From: Minisyncoccota bacterium
GTDB taxonomy: Bacteria; Patescibacteriota; Minisyncoccia; Moranbacterales; GCA-2747515
Length of the DNA: 13,231 bases
Assembly: GCA_938034715.1 (NCBI GenBank)
Contig: CALHMM010000086.1
Span: forward strand, 1 to 13,231
Direction: 5' to 3'
The notes below the pieces were generated by a model. The model ran no database searches and had not been told where the DNA came from. It worked only from the letters and a program-made list of their open reading frames with translations. This document shows, piece by piece, positions 1-6,687 of this stretch (within the stretch, counting starts at the first letter, position 1; every line of letters starts with the position of its first letter). A program made the translations under genes and the position numbers.

Positions 1-942
1 CCATGCCCAGCTAACACCCTCTTTAGCGTTATTTAATGTCGTTGTACTCACAACATCTCCTGTAGGTGATACGAGAGAGACTGTTTCTTCACCTGAATTA
101 TTGAGTGCAATTTTTGATGTAGAACGAAATACTGTGAGGAAATCTTGTGTGGGAATCGTCGACCCTTGAGCAAAGGTGAAGGATCCTGTATTTGATGCAT
201 CTCGTAACTGCCATGCAGAAAGATTTGCATCACTATCTGTTGGATTAAAAAGTTCAATGAATTCACCTGAGTCGTCGGAGCCAAGTGGATTGGCGTAGAT
301 TTCGCTTAGTGTGATTGGTGGGAGGTTTTTTGAATCTTCTTGGGTGGTGCTAAGTTGATCGTCCTCGTTTTGGGTTTGGTCAAGGTCTGTGTCTTGCGTT
401 AATTCAGGTAGATCAATATTTTCTAGACTATCTGTTTCCTCGGTCGCTGCAGTGTCCTCATCTCGAGATATTTCATTGGGTTCATTGGGTGTTGGTTCAG
501 CTTCATAGGTTTGCACACTTGCATTCCAGGAAGTATTTTCTGTTGTGGTGTCATAACCTAGAGAGCTGATGATTTCTCCTGTGTCTGTGAAGAGTGTTAC
601 TTCATCGCTTGTGTTATTGAGCGCGAATTTGAAATCTGCTTTGTTGTAGAGTGTGATGTATGACTGTGAGGCGATCTGCTCTTGCTCCGCAAATGTATAG
701 GTACTCTTTCCAGATTTATCGCGAATAGAAAGCCCTGTTAGGCTGATTGTCTCGGCGCTATTGTTATAGAGTTCGATAAATTCACTTCCGGAATCTATGC
801 CACTCGGATTAGGTAGGAGCTCGTTGATAGTTAATCCTGTAAAATCTGTTGCGTCAATCTGAGCTTCTTGAGAGAATGTGACTGCTGAAGGATAAAATAA
901 TGTTATCAAAAGACCTAGTGAGACTTGAGAGATATATTTCAT
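1..942 (-). CDS. Secreted protein with two lamin-tail-like (LTD) domains, partial
   Basis: The frame is open from the ATG at 942 to the left edge (314 codons), so the C-terminus lies outside the window. Residues 1-24 look like a signal peptide (basic start, hydrophobic LGLLITLF, then PSAVTFSQ). Two copies of a similar module follow: residues 38-130 carry INELLPNPSG...EFIELYN and 209-314 carry LSEIYANPLG...GEFIELFN, each with the later W/I-x-L/I-R-D strand typical of bacterial lamin-tail domains, an immunoglobulin-like beta fold common in extracellular proteins. They are joined by an acidic, Thr/Glu/Asp-rich linker (about 140-206) that opens with PTPNEPN, a motif often found at the end of such domains. 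Probable role: cell-surface or extracellular binding; the ligand is unknown. A GGAGGA at 961-966 lies 18 nt before the ATG, too far for that start; an in-frame ATT at 949-951 would be spaced better, so the exact start is uncertain. Confidence 0.85.
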   Translation of the reverse strand, partial: MKYISQVSLGLLITLFYPSAVTFSQEAQIDATDFTGLTINELLPNPSGIDSGSEFIELYNNSAETISLTGLSIRDKSGKSTYTFAEQEQIASQSYITLYNKADFKFALNNTSDEVTLFTDTGEIISSLGYDTTTENTSWNASVQTYEAEPTPNEPNEISRDEDTAATEETDSLENIDLPELTQDTDLDQTQNEDDQLSTTQEDSKNLPPITLSEIYANPLGSDDSGEFIELFNPTDSDANLSAWQLRDASNTGSFTFAQGSTIPTQDFLTVFRSTSKIALNNSGEETVSLVSPTGDVVSTTTLNNAKEGVSWAW

Positions 943-1081
943 GTATTCAATGCCAATCTGTCCTCCAAGCAGTGGTTTTTTGTTTAGTTATGGCGAATTT
1001 ATGACGACTTGTTAGTGTAGCATTTCATTTGGGTTGTCGTGTGTAGATCTGGTGCATAAGATGTGGACAGTTTTTTAAATG

Positions 1082-1102
1082 AAAAAACGCCTTGAGGCGC
1101 TT
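1082..1102 (-). terminator. Rho-independent terminator after the PH-domain gene
   Basis: Read on the minus strand, AAGCGCC, loop TCAA and GGCGTTT form a 7-bp stem (one G-U pair) that runs into a T-tract (A-run 1082-1087 on the plus strand). It lies 27 nt after the TAA of the PH-domain gene and probably ends the ruvB operon transcript. Confidence 0.7.
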
Positions 1103-1128
1103 GGGACTGTAATCTTAGAGATTTGGGT

Positions 1129-1731
1129 TTATTCTGGACCGTGGTGATCGGTGTGGTCTTGAATTTCTTTGATTAATGCATTTGGGTGAGCTCTCTTTGA
1201 TATTGCTTGGCGATTGAGGTGCATGACGAGTGTTTTGATTTTTTCTGGTCGTGCTACGTGGCGGAACATAAACTTTCCTTCGGCACCTGCAGTTTGGACA
1301 TAGACGTCTCCGTAGTTGAAGAGCGTCTGGATGATTCCTTGGATCTCACTGGTTACGTCTTGGACGTGGACATAGTCTAGTTCGCTTGTGTTGCGCGCAA
1401 AAAACCCTTTTTGTTCGACGTTTACGACGCGTGCACTTGTCACAATCCAAATATCAAGAAAGTAATCTACCCATATAAAAAAGCTGTAAATCCAGGCAAT
1501 GAGATAGAGGAATGATGTCAGGAAGTATACAACGGGTATGAGTTGGGTATCTCCTGTGCTGTTGAGGTATGCTGCTGCATACAGAGCGCACCATGTAATA
1601 AATATCAAGAACATTACGATCAGTATAAATCGTGAAGCGAGATCAAACCAGTGTCTGTGTAGAATTGCGTAGGTTTTTTCTTGTGTGCTCGTTGTAGAAT
1701 GTATAATTTTGTCTAAGTTCATACAGTTCAT
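1129..1731 (-). CDS. Membrane protein with bacterial PH (bPH2/YdbT-like) domain
   Basis: A 200-residue protein. Two hydrophobic helices (about 31-56 and 64-92) are followed by a bacterial PH-like domain (about 93-175). Supporting motifs are IWIVTSARVVNVEQKGFFAR, then LDYVHVQDVTSEIQGI, then LFNYGDVYVQTAGAEGKFMF and a closing V..PEKIK. This is the classic bPH2 pattern: a TxxRv..e strand, then a FNYGdv strand. The family is membrane anchored with the PH domain probably cytoplasmic; its biochemical function is mostly unknown. Last gene of the run with ruvB and the 72-residue membrane protein, starting 30 nt after the latter's stop. No clear Shine-Dalgarno; a second in-frame ATG at 1722 (MNLDK) is an alternative start. 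Stop is TAA. The C-terminal tail is His/Asp-rich. Confidence 0.8.
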   Translation of the reverse strand: MNCMNLDKIIHSTTSTQEKTYAILHRHWFDLASRFILIVMFLIFITWCALYAAAYLNSTGDTQLIPVVYFLTSFLYLIAWIYSFFIWVDYFLDIWIVTSARVVNVEQKGFFARNTSELDYVHVQDVTSEIQGIIQTLFNYGDVYVQTAGAEGKFMFRHVARPEKIKTLVMHLNRQAISKRAHPNALIKEIQDHTDHHGPE

Positions 1732-1761
1732 TTTTTAAAAAGGGTCGTTGTTGTCGATGTT

Positions 1762-1980
1762 CTATGAATTACCTAGTAGTTCGAGTTCTGCAAATGGGAT
1801 GTTTACAAAAAAATATAGATTGATGAGTATGAGGAGTAGTGTAATGCTTACGAAACAGATTGTCGTGTATAGTGCAATTTTACGGTTCAGTGAATAACGC
1901 ATGAGATGGAAAATCACAATAATGCAAGCCACGAGGATGCACAAGCTAAATGCGAAATACATGAGTAAAAAAGCGGCCAT
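1762..1980 (-). CDS. Small two-helix membrane protein, unknown function
   Basis: 72 residues, almost all hydrophobic: helices at about 2-27 (AAFLLMYFAFSLCILVACII) and 38-61 (YTTICFVSITLLLILINLYF), separated by a short basic loop (HLMRYSLNRK) that suggests a cytoplasmic turn with both termini outside. No family recognised. It lies between ruvB (25 nt gap) and the PH-domain gene (30 nt gap) on the same strand, which supports a real gene and co-transcription; hydrophobic small proteins next to PH-domain membrane proteins may act together, but that is inference. No Shine-Dalgarno is seen. Stop is TAG. Confidence 0.6.
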   Translation of the reverse strand: MAAFLLMYFAFSLCILVACIIVIFHLMRYSLNRKIALYTTICFVSITLLLILINLYFFVNIPFAELELLGNS

Positions 1981-2005
1981 TTGGATGATTTATTTTTTGA
2001 TAGGC

Positions 2006-3052
2006 TTACGTCGAAGGGTACTTGTAGCCAAGGTAGTCATAGGCATGTTTGGTAGCGATACGTCCCCTAGGAGTTCGATCGAGAAATCCATTTTGTGTAA
2101 GATAGGGTTCGTACACATCTTCAATCGTTTGCATCTCTTCCGAAAGGGCATTGGCGATTGTTCCCAAGCCAACTGGTCCGCCGCCAAATTTTTCTATAAT
2201 CATTGTGAGTAGATGTCTATCGGTGGGCTCAAGTCCAGCATCATCAATCTCCAACATATTTAGAGCCTCTCTTGCTGTGTCTTTTGAAATTGTATCATGA
2301 TCATGAACCTCCGCGAAGTCACGGGCACGTTTTAATAATCTGTTGGCAATACGAGGTGTTTGGCGGGCTGCTCTTGCAAGTGCTTTTGCTCCTTCATTGT
2401 CTATGGATGTTTCTAAGATGCTGGCAGAGCGTTTGATAATGCTCTCAATGTCGGGTTGATTATAAAACTCGAGTCTATGAATAACACCAAAGCGATCACG
2501 CAAAGGCCCAGTAAGGGATCCCATGCGTGTTGTTGCGCCGACGAGTGTGAATTTGGGCAGGTCGATTTGTAGGGCTTGTGCGCTAGGACCTTTGCCGACA
2601 ACGAGATCGAGTTTATGATCTTCCATTGCAGGGTAAAGTACCTCTTCTACTGACTTGTTCAATCGATGAATTTCATCAATAAAGAGAATGTCTCCGTCTT
2701 GCATGTTTGTTAGAATTGATCCTAGATCACCTACTCGCTCTATAGCTGGGCCTGAAGTGACCTTGATGTTGGTGTTCATTTCTCTAGCGACTATAGTCGC
2801 AAGTGTTGTTTTGCCTAGGCCTGGAGGTCCATACAGGAGGATGTGTTCAAGTGAATCTCCTCGTTTTTTTGCTGCATCAAGAAAAATTCGTAGTTGTTTC
2901 TTTATGGTGGCTTGTCCTACGTATTCTTCGAGGGTTTGCGGGCGTAGTGTAATATCAAAATTTATGTCTTGCTCAGATTTTTGATCATTTGCATTTGTGC
3001 TTCCATTTTGTCCTTCGGGAGCTACTGAGTTTTCAGATGATGTAGTTAGCAT
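2006..3052 (-). CDS. ruvB: Holliday junction branch-migration helicase RuvB
   Basis: 348 residues from the ATG at 3052, the usual RuvB length. RuvB is the hexameric AAA+ motor that with RuvA drives branch migration of Holliday junctions. Visible in order: the N-terminal LRPQTLEEYVGQ signature, Walker A GPPGLGKTT, TSGPAIERVGDL, Walker B DILFIDEIHRLN, sensor 1 LVGATTR, the arginine-containing GPLRDRFG, sensor 2 TPRIANRLLKRARDFAEV, and the C-terminal winged helix with GGGPVGLGTIA and YEPYLTQNGFLDRTPRGR. All catalytic motifs are intact. An in-frame ATG at 3094 would add 14 residues, but it overlaps the -10 TATAAT (3093-3098), so transcription probably starts after it and 3052 is preferred. There is no obvious Shine-Dalgarno. 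First gene of a three-gene run; ruvA and ruvC are not in the window. Confidence 0.97.
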   Translation of the reverse strand: MLTTSSENSVAPEGQNGSTNANDQKSEQDINFDITLRPQTLEEYVGQATIKKQLRIFLDAAKKRGDSLEHILLYGPPGLGKTTLATIVAREMNTNIKVTSGPAIERVGDLGSILTNMQDGDILFIDEIHRLNKSVEEVLYPAMEDHKLDLVVGKGPSAQALQIDLPKFTLVGATTRMGSLTGPLRDRFGVIHRLEFYNQPDIESIIKRSASILETSIDNEGAKALARAARQTPRIANRLLKRARDFAEVHDHDTISKDTAREALNMLEIDDAGLEPTDRHLLTMIIEKFGGGPVGLGTIANALSEEMQTIEDVYEPYLTQNGFLDRTPRGRIATKHAYDYLGYKYPST

Positions 3053-3092
3053 GAGGTAGATATTTAGCACTTTTTGATTGATTTGTAAGTGC

Positions 3093-3101
3093 ATTATAAC
3101 A
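3093..3101 (-). promoter_or_regulatory. Extended -10 promoter of ruvB
   Basis: The minus strand reads TGTTATAAT, a perfect extended -10 element (TGn plus TATAAT). No good -35 is seen 16-18 bp upstream, as is normal for extended -10 promoters. The predicted start is about 3086, giving a 30-35 nt leader before the ATG at 3052. Confidence 0.6.
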
Positions 3102-3191
3102 TAGAGTCACTGAACAAATTTACGAAAACCCTATTATTCATGGGGTTGCTGATGACTTGAGGAGGAAATAGGGGGATCGATCTTATAGGGG

Positions 3192-3220
3192 TTGACATTT
3201 TCGCTAAACAATGCTATATT
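3192..3220 (+). promoter_or_regulatory. Sigma70-type promoter of the 3227-3481 RNA
   Basis: A perfect -35 TTGACA (3192-3197), a 17-bp spacer and a -10 TATATT (3215-3220). This is the strongest promoter in the window and points away from ruvB. Predicted start is about 3226-3228. Confidence 0.8.
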
Positions 3221-3226
3221 TATTAG

Positions 3227-3481
3227 TCGTAGAGAAATGCGTCTGTAGCATGCTCCCGACAGTACGTTTATATGGTAGTTTGGATTCTGTAGGCATGTTT
3301 GGGTATCCTATCTTTGTGCCTAAATATTAGAAAGACATGTCCAGATCGGGTAGGGTGGTTTCGGCTGCGCTATTCCTCGACGGTTTTTCTCCCTGTGTTC
3401 TTGCCTTACCGGGCTCCATAGGTTGTGTCTACAGTATCTAGATCTATCATCAAAAAACCTCGCTAATAAGCGAGGTTTTTT
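3227..3481 (+). ncRNA. Structured non-coding RNA, family not recognised (about 255 nt)
   Basis: A near-consensus promoter, no convincing reading frame and a strong terminator define a stand-alone transcript. Complementary segments suggest a folded RNA: CTGTAG 3243-3248 with CTACAG 3429-3434 as a closing stem; GGCATGT 3292-3298 with ACATGTC 3335-3341 (7 bp, one wobble), continued by TTGGG 3299-3303 with CCTAA 3319-3323; GGTAGGG 3349-3355 with CCTTACC 3404-3410; and, competing with the last, CCCGA 3255-3259 with TCGGG 3346-3350. The near-repeat TCTGTAGCATG (3242-3252) and TCTGTAGGCATG (3286-3297) allows alternative pairings. The hallmark motifs of tmRNA, bacterial SRP RNA and RNase P RNA were not found. 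Size and isolated, strongly promoted arrangement would fit a divergent 6S RNA or a lineage-specific RNA. The existence of the transcript is much surer than its identity. Confidence 0.65.
3452..3481. terminator. Bidirectional intrinsic terminator
   Basis: A perfect 13-bp stem, AAAAAACCTCGCT and AGCGAGGTTTTTT around an AATA loop (3465-3468), has a T-run on each strand. It can end the plus-strand RNA and the minus-strand tandem pilus ATPase gene, whose TAG stop is 24 nt away. Confidence 0.92.
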
Positions 3482-3504
3482 GTATGAATCTTTTGATGTG
3501 TGAA

Positions 3505-6500
3505 CTAGAGCATCGTAGCGCGTCGGATTTCACTTAATGATGTTTCACCTGCTAAAACTTTGAGAACCCCGTCTTGCTCCATGGTTAGCATACCATTTTC
3601 TATTGCCTTTTGAGCAATTTCTGAGAGAAGTGCTCCACGTGATACGAGTGTCTTGATGTCATCATCCATGAGTAGTACTTCTGAGAGGACTGTACGACCC
3701 TTGAATCCAAGGCCGTTACATTTGTCGCACCCGACAGGATTATATACTGTGTATTTTTGGGTTTGTGGCGTAGGTATCTTGGCAGAGATTGAGTTGAGTG
3801 TTTTTTCGACTAGCTTCCTATCATGCATATCTAATTGTGCCTCGACTCTGCAGCTGCACAGTTTTCGTACTAGCCTTTGTGCCATGATGGCGTTTACTGC
3901 TGATGTTAGATCATCAGGGGTTACTCCGAGATTTTCTAATCTCTGTACGGCACTTGTTGCATTATTTGTGTGCAGAGTTGAGATCAAGAGATGTCCTGTT
4001 TGTGCTGCGCTTATAGCTGTCAGTGCTGTTTCTTGGTCGCGAATCTCTCCTAAAAGGATGATGTCTGGATCCTGACGAAGTAAAGCTCTTAAAGCCTTGG
4101 AAAAGGTATAATTTTCTTCCGGATTGATTTGTGTTTGTAGAATGCCGCTCACTTGATACTCAATCGGATCTTCAATTGTGATGACCTTGACTTCATTATT
4201 CTTGATTTCATTTAGCAGACTGTAGAGTGTAGTTGTTTTTCCTGAGCCAGTTGGCCCTGTGTTAATAATCATGCCGTATGGTTTCCTTGCTTCAGAGAGA
4301 ATTCTTTGGAGATTGTATGGTGTGATCCCTGACCGGTGAATATCCATGCCGGTTGTTTGTTGGTCGAGTAGTCTCATTACGACAGTTTCGCCAAAACCAC
4401 CGACGATAATCGAAACGCGGACGTCAGCCTTTTGGTCTGGGTCGTCATTTTTCTCAAAAAGGATGCCAAATCTACTGTCGGAAACTCCTTGTCGAATTGT
4501 TGTAGGGATGCTTGCTAGGTTTTTTACCTCGCCGAGTGTTTGGGCGTATTGAGAGCGTGAAAGTTTTGCGATTGTTTCGAGAACACCATCCACACGCACT
4601 CTGACATTTGCTCGCTGTTCATCTGGCTCGATATGAACATCACTTGCTCGTAAATGTGCTGCAAAGGCAAAAATTTGAGCTAATGTTGAGCCATTTTGTT
4701 CTTGGGATAGTGTATTTGCTATTTGTTCTAATCTTTTTGTATTTTCTAGTGCTATCTGTGCGTTTTGATTGCTTACGTGTAGTCTTCTTGTGAGGGATTG
4801 TGACATCAGGTTTTCATAGAGTTCCTCTATGATGCCATTTTCAGAAGTCACCCGCCAAATCTCTTCCATTGAGGTGATTCCGGACAATGCTTTGAGAATG
4901 CCATCTTGTGTCATTGTTACAAAACCTTCTTCGATCGCTGCTTTAGCGATCTCTGTCTCTCCTGCTAAGTCGAGGATGAGTTTTTCAATCGTTTGTGACA
5001 TGATGAGTGCTTCGAAGATTCCGATACGGCCTTTGTACCCAGTTCCATGACATTTCGTGCATCCGTTTGGTTGGTAGAGGGCAGTTATTTCGGTCGGTGT
5101 TTTTAAGTTTGCTTTAGGAGAAATCAGGGAAATCATTTGAAGGATATTTGTTGCGACCTCTTGTGCAGGAATGTATTTTTTTTTGCACGAACAGAGTTTT
5201 CGTACAAGCCTTTGAGCAAGAAATATATTTGCTGCAGTGGGGATGATGTTTGGTCTGATGCCGAGCTCCATTAGACGCGCAATTGTAGAAACGGCACCGT
5301 TGGTGTGGAGAGTTGAAAGCACGAGATGTCCTGTGAGCGCTGCATTGATTGCTATGTCAGCTGTCTCGTCGTCTCGGATTTCTCCGACGAGGATCACGTC
5401 TGGGTCCTGCCTCACAATCGCTTGCAGCGCTTTGGCGAAAGTATAGTCTTTTGATTTGGAAACTTCAGTTTGGACAATTCCATCAATCTCATATTCAATC
5501 GGATTTTCAATTGTGATGATTTTTGTTTCTGGGGAGTTAATGTGGGAAATGATGGAGTACAATGTAGTCGTCTTTCCAGATCCTGTAGGGCCAGTTGTCA
5601 GGATTATCCCATCAGTCTTTGCTGCCGTTTTTACGAGTTCTGTGTATACCCTTCCTTCTATGCCAAGTTCTTGGAGACCAGTTTCGATACCTGTACTACT
5701 TAGGATTCGTAATACGATACCTTCGGCATTTTTGCTGGGTATGGTGCTGGAGCGCATATCTACTTGCCCGGACTCTGTTTCGAATGAGAATCGCCCATCT
5801 TGCGCACGGTCTCGTACGTTGATTTTCATAGCGCTCATGAGCTTTATGCGCGAGATGAGAGATTTGTGGATTGTGTTGGGCAAGGAGACAATGTCTTGTA
5901 GCATCCCATCGATACGATAGCGTAATCGGATCTCAGTTTTACCTGGCTCTAGGTGAATGTCACTTGCTCTAAGAGCCATTGCGCCAGAAAAAATTATCAT
6001 CAGGATTTCTGTAGTTGAGAGGGAGTTTTTGTGATCTTTTAAGTTAAGGAGTTTCCCTACACCAGCTTCAAATCTTGCTAAGTCATTGCCGCTAAGAGTG
6101 AGTTGAAGTGAGTGAAGTTTGTCTACGAAGTATGTATGATCATATAGTGCTACACCTCTACTTAATGACGATGGTGAAATGACGAAGAGATTTATTGTCC
6201 AATCGTTTTTTTCTTGTAAGGTCGTCATGAAATCTAGAAGCCTTTCATTTTCAGGATCAGTTGTTCCGAGGGATACCTTTTTTCCGTTTTTGACAAAAAT
6301 GATTGCACTTAGATTTTCAGCGACTTCACGTGGCAAAAGATGTACATCATCACTGCGAATTGGGATGATGTGTAGGTCTGCGTACGGCAAGCTGAGTTTG
6401 TTTGCTTTTCTTGCTGTGAATTCCTCCTCTCCTATTTCTCGCATTTTGGAGAGGCGGTCATTTATAACTTGCGTTTTGCGGTTAACGCCTTTCTCCCCCT

Positions 6501-6516
6501 CTATTACAATTACCAT
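3505..6516 (-). CDS. Tandem type IV pilus / type II secretion assembly ATPase (two PilB/GspE units fused)
   Basis: A 1003-residue fusion of two secretion/pilus extension ATPases, about double the family's usual 500-570. PilB/GspE proteins are cytoplasmic hexamers that drive pilin assembly. Residues 43-130 resemble the GspE N-terminal domain (PYADLHIIPI...LLPREVAENL). Unit 1: ASDIHLEP 184-191, QDGR 239-242, Walker A GPTGSGKTTTLY 309-320, ENPIEY 337-342, Walker B GEIRDDETA 378-386, His box STLHTN 401-406, zinc cysteines C442, C444, C486, C489. Unit 2, without a second N-domain: ASDVHIEP 624-631, Walker A 754-765, EDPIEY 782-787, GEIRDQETA 823-831, STLHTN 846-851, cysteines C887, C889, C930, C933. 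The units differ: unit 1 has Asn in place of Asp in its Asp box; unit 2 has SDSR (680-683) where QDGR is usual. Both Walker A and B sites are intact. Linker about 561-610 is rich in Gln, Asn and Glu. Start at the only upstream ATG; no Shine-Dalgarno. Stop is TAG. Confidence 0.93.
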   Translation of the reverse strand: MVIVIEGEKGVNRKTQVINDRLSKMREIGEEEFTARKANKLSLPYADLHIIPIRSDDVHLLPREVAENLSAIIFVKNGKKVSLGTTDPENERLLDFMTTLQEKNDWTINLFVISPSSLSRGVALYDHTYFVDKLHSLQLTLSGNDLARFEAGVGKLLNLKDHKNSLSTTEILMIIFSGAMALRASDIHLEPGKTEIRLRYRIDGMLQDIVSLPNTIHKSLISRIKLMSAMKINVRDRAQDGRFSFETESGQVDMRSSTIPSKNAEGIVLRILSSTGIETGLQELGIEGRVYTELVKTAAKTDGIILTTGPTGSGKTTTLYSIISHINSPETKIITIENPIEYEIDGIVQTEVSKSKDYTFAKALQAIVRQDPDVILVGEIRDDETADIAINAALTGHLVLSTLHTNGAVSTIARLMELGIRPNIIPTAANIFLAQRLVRKLCSCKKKYIPAQEVATNILQMISLISPKANLKTPTEITALYQPNGCTKCHGTGYKGRIGIFEALIMSQTIEKLILDLAGETEIAKAAIEEGFVTMTQDGILKALSGITSMEEIWRVTSENGIIEELYENLMSQSLTRRLHVSNQNAQIALENTKRLEQIANTLSQEQNGSTLAQIFAFAAHLRASDVHIEPDEQRANVRVRVDGVLETIAKLSRSQYAQTLGEVKNLASIPTTIRQGVSDSRFGILFEKNDDPDQKADVRVSIIVGGFGETVVMRLLDQQTTGMDIHRSGITPYNLQRILSEARKPYGMIINTGPTGSGKTTTLYSLLNEIKNNEVKVITIEDPIEYQVSGILQTQINPEENYTFSKALRALLRQDPDIILLGEIRDQETALTAISAAQTGHLLISTLHTNNATSAVQRLENLGVTPDDLTSAVNAIMAQRLVRKLCSCRVEAQLDMHDRKLVEKTLNSISAKIPTPQTQKYTVYNPVGCDKCNGLGFKGRTVLSEVLLMDDDIKTLVSRGALLSEIAQKAIENGMLTMEQDGVLKVLAGETSLSEIRRATML

Positions 6517-6552
6517 TTTTTTGTTCTAGATTTTGTTTGATGTCGTATCTAT

Positions 6553-6561
6553 AGTATAGCA
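6553..6561 (-). promoter_or_regulatory. Extended -10 promoter of the tandem pilus ATPase gene
   Basis: The minus strand reads TGCTATACT, an extended -10 element (TGn plus TATACT). Predicted start is about 6546, giving a leader of about 30 nt, like the ruvB arrangement. The DHH-family gene upstream ends 171 nt before the ATPase ATG with no clear terminator between, so read-through is also possible. Confidence 0.5.
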
Positions 6562-6687
6562 ACGATCAGATTATAAAAAAAGAAATAAAATACCTAATGA
6601 TTTTGTGGTGCTTACGTTATCCTTGGGTAATTTTTACTACTGCGAGTATTGTAGAATTTCTGTTTTTTCCGTGGATAGAGCTTTCAA

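Noticed and set aside
48..284. 78-residue minus-strand frame inside the lamin-tail gene.
   Set aside because: Overlaps in another frame a long frame with clear domain signatures; a shadow.
3129..3173. Inverted pair CCCTATT and AATAGGG upstream of the RNA promoter, with a GAGGAGG between.
   Set aside because: 31-base loop, short arms and no start codon behind the purine-rich stretch; too weak to call.
3404..3424. The stretch CCGGGCTCCATAGG in the non-coding RNA resembles a segment of E. coli RNase P RNA as I remember it.
   Set aside because: In RNase P RNA it follows GGAAAGT near the 5' part and needs some 300 nt more; here that context is absent and the transcript ends about 60 nt later. 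Probably coincidence.
3227..3481. tmRNA or bacterial SRP RNA as identity of the RNA.
   Set aside because: No tRNA-like ends or tag frame for tmRNA, and no SRP loop motif (GGTCAGG...GGAAGCAGC type) was found.
5456..5920. 154-residue plus-strand frame opposite the pilus ATPase.
   Set aside because: Antisense to strongly conserved ATPase motifs, with no recognisable domain; a shadow of the real gene.
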